Source: Limisphaera sp026417315 (lineage in GTDB: Bacteria > Verrucomicrobiota > Verrucomicrobiia > Limisphaerales > Limisphaeraceae). From it: a stretch of 64,000 bases of DNA. The notes beneath the pieces are model-generated. The model was not told the DNA's origin. It saw nothing but the letters and a program-made list of their open reading frames with translations, and made no database searches. A program made the translations under genes and the position numbers. The DNA is taken from NCBI RefSeq assembly GCF_049537125.1, contig NZ_JBMVQY010000001.1:1426001-1490000 (forward strand), written 5' to 3'. Position 1 is the stretch's first letter, and each line of letters starts with the position of its first letter. Shown here one piece after another: positions 52,904 to 62,125 of the stretch.

Positions 52904-53440
52904 ATGAAGTTCCAACCTGCACGGTTGCCCGGCGTGTGGATCATCGACCTGGAACCGCGCGAGGATGAACGCGGGTTCCTGGCCCGCACCTTTTGCGAGC
53001 GCGAATTCGGAGAGCGCGGCCTCAACACCCGCTGGCCCCAATGCAACCTCACGCTGACCCGCCGCCGCGGCACCATCCGCGGCCTGCATTACCAGGCCGA
53101 GCCCAAACCCGAGATCAAACTCATCCGGTGCGCCGTGGGCGCCATCTGGGACGTCCTGGTGGACCTGCGTCGGGACTCGCCCACCTTCGGCCAGTGGGAA
53201 GCCTTCGAACTGACCGGACAAAACCGGCGCATGCTCTACGTGCCCGGCGGCATCGCCCACGGATTCCAGTGCCTGCAGGATAACTCCGAGGTCTTCTACC
53301 ACATGTCCGAATTCTACGTGCCCGAGCTGGCCCGCGGCGTGCGTTGGAACGATCCGCAGCTGGGAATCCCCTGGCCCCTGCCCGACCCCATCCTGTCCGA
53401 GCGCGACCGTCAGTTGCCCTTGCTGGCCGAACTTGCATGA
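52904..53440 (+). CDS. rfbC: dTDP-4-dehydrorhamnose 3,5-epimerase-like protein
   Basis: The 178-aa cupin has DERGFLARTFCEREF near the N-terminus, RGTIRGLHYQAEP (catalytic His), ELTGQNRRMLYVPGGIAHGFQ and the Tyr-rich VFYHMSEFYVPE. These mark the RmlC epimerase family. It epimerises C-3 and/or C-5 of the 4-keto-6-deoxy sugar; with the C-methyltransferase, C-5 epimerisation is plausible. It begins 4 nt after the methyltransferase and overlaps the next gene by ATGA. Confidence 0.92.
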   Translation: MKFQPARLPGVWIIDLEPREDERGFLARTFCEREFGERGLNTRWPQCNLTLTRRRGTIRGLHYQAEPKPEIKLIRCAVGAIWDVLVDLRRDSPTFGQWEAFELTGQNRRMLYVPGGIAHGFQCLQDNSEVFYHMSEFYVPELARGVRWNDPQLGIPWPLPDPILSERDRQLPLLAELA

Positions 53441-54336
53441 GGCTGTTGATCACAGGCGCCAACGGATTCATCGGGGCCGCCTGCGTTCGCGCCGCGCTGG
53501 CCCGGGGCCACACGGTTGCCGGATTGAAACGGCCGGGGCGCCGTTGGCCGGCGGACCTGCCGCCTTCGGACCGGTTGCGCTGGCTGGAGGGAACCCTGGC
53601 CGACCCCCCGTGGGCCGCCATCGAAACCTTTGCGCCCGAGGTCTGCCTGCACGCCGCGTGGGTGGCCACACCGGGGGTGTACCTGGACTCGCCTGAGAAC
53701 GAGGTGCTTTTCCGCGAGAGCCTGGCGTTTCTCCAGGAGCTGGCACAGCGGGGTACGCGTCACCTGGTGGGCGTGGGCACATGCATCGAGTACCAGATCA
53801 CCCACGCCCCGCTGTCCGAAGTCCACACGCCGATAGCCCCCACAACCCCGTACGCCCGTGCCAAGAACGCCCTGCGCGAGGCCCTGGAAGCCCGGGCCCG
53901 AGAATCCGGCTGGCGATTCGTCTGGGGGCGGGTGTTCTATCCCTACGGACCGGGCGAACATCCGGCTCGTCTGTGCACCTGGCTGTTGCAACAGCTTCGC
54001 CGCGGCCAGCCCGTGACCCTCAAAACGCCGCAGAGTCGGAAGGATTACATCTTCATCACGGACCTGGCCGAGGCAATCCTGCTGACGCTGGAGTCGGGGA
54101 TCGAAGGTCCGATCAATTGGGGCACGGGCCAAGGCGTCACGGTGCTGGAGATTGCGCGCACCGCGGCGGATCTGGTGGGCAGACCCGAGCTGCTGCGCTG
54201 GAACGAGCCGGCCGCACCCGATCCCTTCGACTTCGTGGTGGCCGACGTCACTCGCCTGCGCCAACTGGGCTGGCAACCCCGTGTCGGCCTGCGCGAAGGT
54301 TTGGCCCGGCTGTTGGAATCGCTACCGGCGCCCTGA
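53437..54336 (+). CDS. NAD-dependent epimerase/dehydratase (likely 4-ketoreductase)
   Basis: The 299-aa extended SDR starts MRLLITGANGFIGAACVRAA (GxxGxxG) and has TTPYARAKNALREAL around the catalytic Tyr/Lys. A YGPGEHPARLCTW substrate region follows. It closes the operon and could reduce or epimerise the 4-keto sugar made by the upstream genes. Its exact role is inferred from position. It ends 7 nt before the convergent methyltransferase gene. Confidence 0.88.
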   Translation: MRLLITGANGFIGAACVRAALARGHTVAGLKRPGRRWPADLPPSDRLRWLEGTLADPPWAAIETFAPEVCLHAAWVATPGVYLDSPENEVLFRESLAFLQELAQRGTRHLVGVGTCIEYQITHAPLSEVHTPIAPTTPYARAKNALREALEARARESGWRFVWGRVFYPYGPGEHPARLCTWLLQQLRRGQPVTLKTPQSRKDYIFITDLAEAILLTLESGIEGPINWGTGQGVTVLEIARTAADLVGRPELLRWNEPAAPDPFDFVVADVTRLRQLGWQPRVGLREGLARLLESLPAP

Positions 54337-54343
54337 TTCGTGC

Positions 54344-55162
54344 TTACGCGGGCTGGTCCGGCCCACACCGCCGAACCGCTTCCAGTTCCAGCCGCCTCAT
54401 CGCCACGGAGACCGACCCATCCGGCCCGACCGGGCAACGGCGGAGGTACTCCTCCACCACGGCCTCGATGAACGGGGCTCGAACGGGCTCCGGGACCCGT
54501 TGGGTGTACGGCAGCCACGTCGTCCGCAACCAGGCCGCCAATTCCGCTGCGCCCGGGAACCGCTCCAGCCGCGGCACTTCGGCCACGCGGATCCCTTCAA
54601 AGCCGGCTTCTCTCAGCCAGGTCTCGTAGCGGGCGGGCTCGTGAAACACCCAGGGGCGCGGCACCGGCCAGAACCACGCCCGCCAGGGCCTGCGTCGCAT
54701 CACCCGGCACAGGGCCTCGAAGACGACCTGCGCATTGCCCCGTGCATTGGCAAACACCCACAGTCCGCCGCCCGGCCGCAGACAGGCTGCAGCGGCACGC
54801 AGGAACGCAGAATGGTCCGTCACCCAGTGCAACGTGGCGTTGGAGATCACATGATCGAAAAGCCCCAGCCCGTTCAGATCGCACGCGTCGCGACGCTCGA
54901 AGCGCAGTTGGGGCAGCGCCTCTGGCGGATGGTGCGCCCGCGCCCAGGCGATCATCTCCGGGGCGGCATCCACACCCAGCACAAAGCCCCGGGGCACCCG
55001 ACGCGCCAACTCGGCCGTGAGCCGGCCATCGCCGCAACCCACGTCCAGGATCCGTTCCTCTCCGCGTAACGGCAGACGAGCCAGCAGGTCGCGCCCCCAG
55101 GCCTCTTGGATCGCCGAATGCGCGGCGTAATCCGCCGGATCCCACCGCACCGCAGGATTCAC
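54344..55162 (-). CDS. Class I SAM-dependent methyltransferase (trans-aconitate methyltransferase-like)
   Basis: The 272-aa protein begins at a GTG (55162) overlapping the argC stop by GTGA; the open frame upstream lies inside argC and is a shadow. Motif I is RILDVGCGDGRLTAEL, and ISNATLHWVTDHSAFL with LRPGGGLWVFANARG is characteristic of the Tam-like branch. The start, NPAVRWDPADYAAHSAIQ, resembles trans-aconitate methyltransferase. The substrate is not known. Coupling to argC is probably incidental to arginine synthesis. Confidence 0.88.
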   Translation of the reverse strand: MNPAVRWDPADYAAHSAIQEAWGRDLLARLPLRGEERILDVGCGDGRLTAELARRVPRGFVLGVDAAPEMIAWARAHHPPEALPQLRFERRDACDLNGLGLFDHVISNATLHWVTDHSAFLRAAAACLRPGGGLWVFANARGNAQVVFEALCRVMRRRPWRAWFWPVPRPWVFHEPARYETWLREAGFEGIRVAEVPRLERFPGAAELAAWLRTTWLPYTQRVPEPVRAPFIEAVVEEYLRRCPVGPDGSVSVAMRRLELEAVRRCGPDQPA

Positions 55163-56220
55163 ATCAACCCGGTCGTCTCCGGGAATCCGCAGACCAGGTT
55201 CATGGATTGCACCGCCTGACCACTGGCGCCCTTGAGCAGGTTGTCCTCGGCACTGATCAGGACGAGCCGGCCCGTGCGCCCATCCAGTCGCCACGCCAGC
55301 TCGCAGACGTTGGTGCCCACCACGTTCTTCGTGTCCGGCAATGCCTTGCCCTCCAGGACGCGGACAAACGGTTCGGCCCCGTACGCATCCGCGTAACAAG
55401 CCGCGATCCGTCCCGTCAACGCAAAGACCTCGCTGGCGGTGCCCACCGGAGCGGTTGGCGTCGTTACGATTGTGGTCAGGATGCCCCGCCGCACCGGCAC
55501 CAAATGGGGCGTGAACTGGATCGTCACCCGGGACCCCGCCGCCAGGGACAGCTCCTGTTCGATTTCCGACAGGTGCCGGTGCTTGGGCACACCGTAGGCC
55601 CGCAGGCTTTCGGCGCATTCGCAGAACAAATACTCCAGTTCGGCCTTTCGGCCCGCGCCGCTCACCCCGCTGAGCGAGTTCACCACAATCCCGTCGGACC
55701 GGATCAGTCCGGCCCTGAGCAACGGCACCAGGGGCAGAAGGATGCTCGTCGGATAACAGCCCGGCGAGGCGATCAAACGGGCCTGCCGAATGGCCTCCCG
55801 GTAAAGCTCCGGCAGGCCATATACCGCCCGGGAAAGCAACTCCGGCGCGGGATGGGCGTGTCCGTAAAACTCCTCGTACACCGCCGGATCTCGCAATCGG
55901 AAGTCGGCGCTCAAATCGATCACGACCCGACCGGCCTCCAGCAGAGGCCGGGCAAATTCGGCCGCGACCCCGTGCGGCAGTGCCAAAAAGACCACCTCCG
56001 CCTCCGCCGCCAGTCGGGTCACATCCGGCTCCTGAAACAGCAACTCACGAGCCCGGGCCAGGTGGGCAAACCGTGGAAAGACCTGGGCCAGGGTCTGGCC
56101 GGCGTATTGGCGCGACGTGACCGCCACCAGCTCCACCCCCGGATGCCCCAACAACAGTCGAACGAGTTCCTCGCCGGAGTACCCCGACGCTCCCACTATG
56201 GCTACCCGTCTGGTTTTCAT
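55159..56220 (-). CDS. argC: N-acetyl-gamma-glutamyl-phosphate reductase
   Basis: The 353-aa enzyme starts MKTRRVAIVGASGYSGEELVRLL (NADP-binding GxSGYxG). It has the catalytic-Cys motif ASPGCYPTSILLPL with Cys155, the His-containing KHRHLSEIEQEL, and FTPHLVPVRRGI. It reduces N-acetylglutamyl-phosphate in arginine biosynthesis. The start at 56220 is chosen because it begins the Rossmann strand; the frame upstream is arginine-rich and unconserved. Its last codon overlaps the downstream methyltransferase by GTGA. No other arg genes lie in the window. Confidence 0.97.
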   Translation of the reverse strand: MKTRRVAIVGASGYSGEELVRLLLGHPGVELVAVTSRQYAGQTLAQVFPRFAHLARARELLFQEPDVTRLAAEAEVVFLALPHGVAAEFARPLLEAGRVVIDLSADFRLRDPAVYEEFYGHAHPAPELLSRAVYGLPELYREAIRQARLIASPGCYPTSILLPLVPLLRAGLIRSDGIVVNSLSGVSGAGRKAELEYLFCECAESLRAYGVPKHRHLSEIEQELSLAAGSRVTIQFTPHLVPVRRGILTTIVTTPTAPVGTASEVFALTGRIAACYADAYGAEPFVRVLEGKALPDTKNVVGTNVCELAWRLDGRTGRLVLISAEDNLLKGASGQAVQSMNLVCGFPETTGLM

Positions 56221-56535
56221 GTCCCGTACCGGCCCAGCAAACCAAGCGTGCGGTCCGGATTCAATGCTGCGGTGGCCCCTCCCTTCCAGCCTTGTCCCCT
56301 CGGCCCTTCTGACCGCCCGAAGCCCCGGGTCCATCGACTGACACTCTGACGCACGCCGAGCTCCCCCGTAAGCGTCCCCCAGGGTCCCAACCCGCCGGAG
56401 TCATCGCCACGCAAGCCGGGGAAGGTTTTGAAAAGCGAACAGCTCCCCACCACGCGTCGTTCTCAGAATCAACAGGCAAACAGCCTGGTGAGCACCGCAG
56501 GGACCCGCTCGCCCGCGGCCGAGAAAACCGGAAGA
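56221..56535. other. Intergenic region, nothing recognised
   Basis: These 315 nt lie between argC and the Sel1-repeat gene on the same strand. No gene or clear hairpin is supported. Confidence 0.5.
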
Positions 56536-57267
56536 TCACTGACCGCTTTCCGAGCCACCCTCGCCCGAGCCGCTCCAGAGTTCCTTCAAACGCGGGTCGT
56601 CAAGGTCCGGAATCGCTTCCACGCGCGCGTAATAAAGCCCGAGGTTGTGCTGCGCAGTCTTGTCGCCCTGGCGCGCGGCCCGAATGAACCATCGCACCGC
56701 TTCATCCGTGTTCTGCGGCACGCCGCGTCCCAATTCGTAACACAGGCCCAAATTGCACTGGGCCGGAGCACACTCCTGTTCGGCGGCGAATCGGTACCAT
56801 TTGACCGCCTGCCGATAGTCTTGTTTGACGACGCGCCCCTGTTCGTAAAACACCCCCACATTGAACTGCGCTTGTGGCTCGCCCTTTTCCGCCGCCGCCA
56901 AATACCACTTGAATGCCTCCTCGTCGCTCTGCGGAACCCCGCTGCCCGTCTCGTAACAAACGCCCAAATTGAACTGGGCGGCCGGATCCCCCTGCTCGGC
57001 CGCGGCCCGGAACCATCGGGCCGCCTCCACCGGATCCGGATCCACGCCCTGACCGGTCTGATAGCAGTACCCGAGGTAACATTGCGCCGTGGCGTTGCCC
57101 TGTTCGGCCGCACGCCGGAACCACTTGACGGCCTCGCGATGATCCACCGGCACGTTGTGGCCCGTCTGAAAGCAGATGGCGTAATAGCACTGCGCCTCCG
57201 GATCGCCGGCCTCCGCAGCCTGCCGGACTTGCTCGATGGACAACCAGACTTTGGCCCGTTTGGGCAT
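56536..57267 (-). CDS. Sel1-repeat protein
   Basis: The 243-aa protein is almost entirely Sel1-like TPR repeats of 36 residues, with recurring A(Q)CxLGxCYExGxGVxxD and AVKWFRRAAEQG blocks; about six repeats can be counted (residues 15-225). It has no obvious signal peptide, so it is probably cytoplasmic. Sel1 proteins are scaffolds for protein interaction; the partner is not known. The tail is Ser/Gly/Glu-rich (SGSGEGGSESGQ). No nearby gene suggests a pathway. Confidence 0.9.
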   Translation of the reverse strand: MPKRAKVWLSIEQVRQAAEAGDPEAQCYYAICFQTGHNVPVDHREAVKWFRRAAEQGNATAQCYLGYCYQTGQGVDPDPVEAARWFRAAAEQGDPAAQFNLGVCYETGSGVPQSDEEAFKWYLAAAEKGEPQAQFNVGVFYEQGRVVKQDYRQAVKWYRFAAEQECAPAQCNLGLCYELGRGVPQNTDEAVRWFIRAARQGDKTAQHNLGLYYARVEAIPDLDDPRLKELWSGSGEGGSESGQ

Positions 57268-57567
57268 GATCGTCGAGGCGCCGGGCCGGACCCGTTCGGG
57301 AGCGGGGGCGTGTCGATCGCCTCAGCCCGGTCCGGCGAACTTTACGATAGGGATCGCCCCGCCGATTTCAAGCCCGTGGAGGGCCCGGCCATCTCCCTCC
57401 CACGCTGCCCACACCGGCCCGGGCCGGTCCACTCGATGAACCGGGCATCGTGTCCGCGGCAAAAGGATGCACCCCGCACTTGCAAGGCCAAAAGCAGCCG
57501 GAGAAACGCGTTCGAACCAAAAACCCCGGATCCGTCAGAAACCGGCCCAATACGGCTCCGGGCGCGC
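57268..57567. other. Intergenic region, nothing recognised
   Basis: These 300 nt lie between the prepilin-like gene and the Sel1 gene. No gene or RNA is recognised. Confidence 0.5.
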
Positions 57568-58407
57568 CTACTGGCGAGGCGTCCGATTCGCCATCCACTC
57601 GTAGTCCTCGCTGTGAGGGACGGCCAGGCCCGGGAAGTCCCCCATCCGCACCGGCTGCGGCGTGCGCGGGTCCACCCACTTTTTGATTTCGGCGTGTCCG
57701 TCGGCAAAGGCAAACCCGGCGGCGCCGCGGTGATAACTGGCCGGCAGATCGCGCCAGGAGGCGTCGCTGCCGCTCTGCCAGGGATTCAGGAAGAAACAGC
57801 CGTCATTGATGCTGTCGGGATGCTCATCCACGAAGAGCCAGGCCAGGGCCGGCGGAGGTGTCTGAATGTCCGTCAGCCGAAGGGCAAAAAAGAAGGGAGG
57901 CACCCAACCGGCGAAATTGGTCTTGTTGCCCGCGCCCAGGGCCGCGTTCATGGAAATGCTGCGGACGCGCGGGCCCGGGTTCTGGCGGCTGCGGTACTGA
58001 TCGGCCGGGCACTTGTAAAGGCGGGCCGATCGCATGGTGTAGGGAGCCAGCCGCGCATAATAGGGATCGGTTAGGAAAGTGGTGTTGGTGTTGTCGCTGC
58101 TGCTGGTCCAATCCATCCACCCGCTCACCCAGTTGTTGGGATTCCGGCCGCGGCGGGTCTCCGAACCGTGGAGATTGGGCACCAACACCCCGTCGTGATC
58201 GTCCGCGTACATCTGCCAGGCCAGCGCAAGCTGACGGCTGTTGTTCATGCACGCAATCGCCTGGGTCTGCTGCCGGGCCCGCACCAGGGCCGGAAACAGC
58301 AGGGCCGTCAAACCGCCGAGGATGCCGATGACCAGCAACAATTCCAGCAGGGTGAAGGCCGCCCTGCGGCACCGGCGGTCCGGGCTGTTGGCCGGTTGCA
58401 TTGACAT
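57568..58407 (-). CDS. Type II secretion / pseudopilin-like protein with prepilin N-terminus
   Basis: The 279-aa protein has a prepilin leader and cleavage motif (RRAAFTLLELLLVIGILGGL, about residues 18-37, with Glu at mature position 5). A globular domain follows and ends in the signature FADGHAEIKKWVDPR, typical of the large Verrucomicrobia/Planctomycetes prepilin-type families. It would be processed by a prepilin peptidase and assembled or anchored in the inner membrane; function unknown. The ATG at 58407 is used, with 58401 as an alternative. The upstream in-frame extension is not conserved. Confidence 0.9.
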   Translation of the reverse strand: MSMQPANSPDRRCRRAAFTLLELLLVIGILGGLTALLFPALVRARQQTQAIACMNNSRQLALAWQMYADDHDGVLVPNLHGSETRRGRNPNNWVSGWMDWTSSSDNTNTTFLTDPYYARLAPYTMRSARLYKCPADQYRSRQNPGPRVRSISMNAALGAGNKTNFAGWVPPFFFALRLTDIQTPPPALAWLFVDEHPDSINDGCFFLNPWQSGSDASWRDLPASYHRGAAGFAFADGHAEIKKWVDPRTPQPVRMGDFPGLAVPHSEDYEWMANRTPRQ

Positions 58408-58969
58408 GGTTCGCGCGTGACCTGCCTGCGGGGTCACCGAGCCAACCTTAGCCCACGTCGGCCAGCCGTCAATGCCAGATTTTGCTCGATCAAAAGGCGA
58501 ACGTATTCGCCAATTGTCCGTTGGCGCGGGAGTCACCACGGAAGGTCGGATGGGGAACCGGGGTCTGGACCTCCCCCGATGTGACCCTTGCGGAAGCCGG
58601 GTCGCGAGGCGTTTGAACCGAAAGAACTGCGTTTTTGCGTGGTGCCGACGTGTGCGTCACCGGCGGGTAGGCACGCGGGCAGGCTCGGGCCCGCATCGGA
58701 TGCCAAGGGCACCCCTGGCCATCGAACCTGCGGTCGTTTTCGACCGTAATGTTGTAGCTCACCGCACCAACAGCCGGTGCACAAGCGGGCCGGGATTTGT
58801 CCCCGGGCGGTGCATCCCCCGGCGGGTGCTGCCCCGCAGGGAGCCGCAGAGCGCCTGAAACCTCTTGAGCCGCTGATTGCGCAGGGGACCGGGGCGCAGC
58901 ACTTCACCGCGCTCAAAAGCTCCGATTTTCGAAGTGTGCCCCCGGGGCCGGCATGATTAAATCGCCCCG
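58408..58969. other. Intergenic region upstream of gltX
   Basis: These 562 nt lie between two divergent genes. Open frames are Arg/Cys/Gly-rich shadows. No RNA gene or hairpin terminator was recognised. Confidence 0.5.
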
Positions 58970-60325
58970 ATGAAGGTACGAGTCCGATTCGCACCGAGTC
59001 CCACAGGGTACCTGCACATCGGAGGTGCGCGCACCGCCCTGTTCAACTGGCTGTTTGCGCGGCACCACGGCGGCGTCTTCATCCTGCGGATCGAAGACAC
59101 CGATGCCGCCCGCAACTCGCAGGAGGCCGTGGAGGTGATCCTCGACGGATTGCGCTGGCTGGGCCTGGAATGGGACGAGGGGCCCCTGACCGGCGAGGCC
59201 ACCGGCCCCTGCAAGGGGGATCGCGGACCCTACTTCCAGAGCCAGCGCAAGCACCTCTACCTGCAGCGTGTGGAAGCCCTGTTGTCCCGCGGCCTGGCCT
59301 ACGAACAGGACGGCGCCGTCAAGTTCCGCATGAAGCGCGAGCCGGTGGTCATCCGGGACCTGATCGTCGGAGAGGTCGTGCGCCGCCTCACCGATCGGGA
59401 GGAACAAGACCCGGACTTTGTCATTCTGCGATCCGACGGGCAGCCCGTCTTCCACCTCACGAACGTGGTGGATGATCTGGAGATGGGCATCACCCACGTG
59501 ATTCGCGGTGAAGATCACCTGGTGAACACGGCCAAACACATCGCGCTGTTCGAAGCCTTCGGGGTCAAGCCACCGCACTACGCCCACATCCCGCTGATCC
59601 TGAATCCCGACGGCTCCAAGATGAGCAAACGCGACCGGGGTGCTGCGGTGCACTTTTACCGCGACGAGGGCTACCTGCCCGAAGCCCTGGTCAACTACCT
59701 GGCCCTGCTGGGCTGGTCTCCCAAGGACAATCGCGAAAAGCTCAGCCTGCCCGAACTGATCGAGCGATTCGACCTTCCCCAGGTCCTGCGGCACAACGCG
59801 CGCTTCGACCCCGAGAAGCTGCTCTGGTTGCAGGGCGAATACATGCGCGAGTTGCCCGTGGAACGGTTTTATGAACTCGGGGTGCGCGCGCTGGCCCGGG
59901 CAGGCTTGGACACGACCCGGTACCCGGTTGCCTACGTCAAGGCGGCCCTGGACACCTGCTACGGCAAGATCAAACGATTCTGCGAACTGCCGGACTACGG
60001 GGGATTCTACTTCCGGGACGTCGTGGACTACGACCCGGAAGCGGCGGCGAAACATTTCGTGCCCGAAAACGGGCCCCGACTGCGCCGGCTGCGACAAGCC
60101 CTGGCGGATGCACCCGCCTTCGATGCGACCACGCTGGAGTCCACCCTGAAAGCCGTGGCGGCCGAGTTGGGGGTCAAACCCGCCGTGCTGGTGCACCCAC
60201 TCCGCCTGGCCTGTACCGGGCGCACCGCCGGTCCCAGCCTGTACCACCTGATGGAAGTGCTGGGTCGGTCCCGGGTGTTGGAACGGCTGGATCGCGCCCT
60301 GGCCCGACCGGAGCTGGCGGGGTAA
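58970..60325 (+). CDS. gltX: Glutamyl-tRNA synthetase
   Basis: The 451-aa class I synthetase starts MKVRVRFAPSPTGYLHIGG (HIGH-like YLHIGG at 14-19). It continues with FNWLFARHHGGVFILRIEDTD, the KMSKR loop KMSKRDRGAAV at about residue 217, and an anticodon-binding C-terminal helical part. The length is slightly under the usual 470. It charges tRNA-Glu (or, in non-discriminating organisms, also tRNA-Gln, which cannot be judged here). The ATG is the first codon of the conserved N-terminus. Confidence 0.97.
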   Translation: MKVRVRFAPSPTGYLHIGGARTALFNWLFARHHGGVFILRIEDTDAARNSQEAVEVILDGLRWLGLEWDEGPLTGEATGPCKGDRGPYFQSQRKHLYLQRVEALLSRGLAYEQDGAVKFRMKREPVVIRDLIVGEVVRRLTDREEQDPDFVILRSDGQPVFHLTNVVDDLEMGITHVIRGEDHLVNTAKHIALFEAFGVKPPHYAHIPLILNPDGSKMSKRDRGAAVHFYRDEGYLPEALVNYLALLGWSPKDNREKLSLPELIERFDLPQVLRHNARFDPEKLLWLQGEYMRELPVERFYELGVRALARAGLDTTRYPVAYVKAALDTCYGKIKRFCELPDYGGFYFRDVVDYDPEAAAKHFVPENGPRLRRLRQALADAPAFDATTLESTLKAVAAELGVKPAVLVHPLRLACTGRTAGPSLYHLMEVLGRSRVLERLDRALARPELAG

Positions 60326-60406
60326 ATTCGGCCCGGCTCCTCTTCCCACCTTCTCTGCCGGAGGGTCGTCGCCCCGCGCCGCAGGGTCTCCGGTCGCTCG
60401 CCCCGC

Positions 60407-61624
60407 TCAACGGCGGCCGGTGCCACTGACGATCTCCGACATCTTGAAGATCGGCAGGAACATACAGATCACCATCCCGCCGATGACGATGCCGAGAAAC
60501 ACAATCAGAATCGGCTCGATGAGCGAGGTCAGGCCGGAAAGGGCCGTCTCGACCTCCTCGTCCAGGAAGTTGGCCACCCGCTCCAGCATGTTGTCGATTT
60601 TGCCGGTCTGTTCCCCGGCGGTCATCATGCGGATGATCATGGCGGGAAACACCGGGTGCTTCGCCAGGGCGGCCGAAATGCCCTCGCCCCGCTCGATGTC
60701 CACGGCGGCGGCCTTGATCGCGGTTTCCATCACCACGTTGCCCACCGTCTGCGACACGATCTGCAGCACCTCCAGAATCGGCACGCCGCTGCGAATCAGC
60801 GAGGCCATCGTCCGCGTGAACCGGGCCAGGCAGATCTTGTGGGCCAACACCCCGAAGATGGGCATGCGAATCCGGTACGCGTCCCAAAAGCGCCGGCCCA
60901 CGGGGGTCTTGATGAAATGCAACCACCCATAGGCCAGCGCGACCCCGCCCACCAGCAACAGCAGGATGTAGCGTTTCACAAACTGGCTCAGATCGATCAT
61001 GAACTGGGTGGGGCCCGGCAGTTTCGCATCGAAGCTGCTGTAAATCTCGCCGAATACCGGCACCACCTTCACCAGAAGGAAGATCGTGATCAGGATGGCC
61101 ACAATGGTGACCACCGTGGGGTACATCATGGCCGATTTGACCTTTTTGCGCAGCCGCGCCGTGTTCTCCAGGTAGGTGGCCAAACGGGCCAGAATCTCCG
61201 CCAGCAACCCGCCCTTTTCCCCGGCCGCCACCATGCAGACGTACAGGCGGCTGAACACCTTGGGATGCTTCTGCAACGCCTCGGAAAAACTGTCGCCGCT
61301 CTCCACCCGGGCACAAACGTCCCGGATCACATCCCGCATCACCTTGTTGGTGGTCTGTTCCGCCAGTGCCTGCAGCGACTGCACCATCGCCAAGCCCGCG
61401 TCGATCATCGTGGCAAGTTGGCGCGTGAACAACACCAGGTCCTGCAACGCCACGCGTCCCCCGGCGGTGCGCCCCTTCTTGCCCACGCGCTCCTGAATGG
61501 AGAGCACCAACAGGTTCCGGTTCAGCAACGCAGCAATCGCGGCCTGCTCCGAGGCTGCCTCCACCACGCTTCGAACTTCCCTCCCGGTCACACTGTCCCG
61601 GGCCACGTACACATACGCCGGCAT
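60407..61624 (-). CDS. pilC: Type II secretion / type IV pilus inner-membrane protein, PilC/GspF family
   Basis: The 405-aa protein begins MPAYVYVARDSVTGREV and carries two T2SF domains. The first (about 70-195) contains LVLFTRQLATMIDAGL and VFSRLYVCMVAAGEKGGLLAEIL; the second (about 270-395) repeats LARFTRTMASLIRSGVPILEVL and FPAMIIRMMTAGEQTGKIDNML. Three membrane helices are visible (about 170-190, 220-240 and 375-395). PilC/GspF proteins organise pilus or pseudopilus assembly; the substrate may be prepilin-like proteins such as that at 57568. No pilB or pilT is in the window. Confidence 0.94.
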   Translation of the reverse strand: MPAYVYVARDSVTGREVRSVVEAASEQAAIAALLNRNLLVLSIQERVGKKGRTAGGRVALQDLVLFTRQLATMIDAGLAMVQSLQALAEQTTNKVMRDVIRDVCARVESGDSFSEALQKHPKVFSRLYVCMVAAGEKGGLLAEILARLATYLENTARLRKKVKSAMMYPTVVTIVAILITIFLLVKVVPVFGEIYSSFDAKLPGPTQFMIDLSQFVKRYILLLLVGGVALAYGWLHFIKTPVGRRFWDAYRIRMPIFGVLAHKICLARFTRTMASLIRSGVPILEVLQIVSQTVGNVVMETAIKAAAVDIERGEGISAALAKHPVFPAMIIRMMTAGEQTGKIDNMLERVANFLDEEVETALSGLTSLIEPILIVFLGIVIGGMVICMFLPIFKMSEIVSGTGRR

Positions 61625-62125
61625 AACGGGTCTTTCGTCTGCGCAAGTCTCCGCCCCGGGCCAGGCCCGACCCGAGTCACGCCCGGCCGCGGGGCACTAG
61701 ACACGTCGCTTCAGTGTCAGCTCACGCAGCAACCCGCGTTCCAACCCGCTTGTGTGCAGGACGCTGGCCGCCGTTCGTTCGGAGTGCGAACGCCACGCAG
61801 CCTTTTCGACTCTCCGGGGTGCAAGCCACAGGAAGCCACGGACGCAGCCGGGGGAGCATTTCCTCGCAAAAACAGCAGAACCTCGCCCGCCAGGAAATCC
61901 TGCCGGTCCCGCTGCAAGCCGCTCCGGGCCGCTGCTTCGACCGGCACTTTTTTCCCTCAGGCCTTGGGCAGCTCCGTCCAAACAATGGACAGAAGGAGGG
62001 CTGCATCGAGGCAAATCCGTCGGGCCTCTCTGCTGTCCCACCAAAACCGGCAAGGTTCGAGTTCGGGTCCCCGGGCCCTGGGCCATCCCGCGGCCGCGGC
62101 CGCCGTCAACCCCCTTTCCGGCCGG
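61625..62125. other. Intergenic region between tatC and pilC
   Basis: These 501 nt contain no convincing gene. Overlapping frames are arginine-rich shadows and no hairpin terminator stands out. Confidence 0.5.

Noticed and set aside
61697..62086. 129-codon minus-strand frame between tatC and pilC
   Set aside because: Arg/Cys-rich, no ribosome site and no recognisable family.
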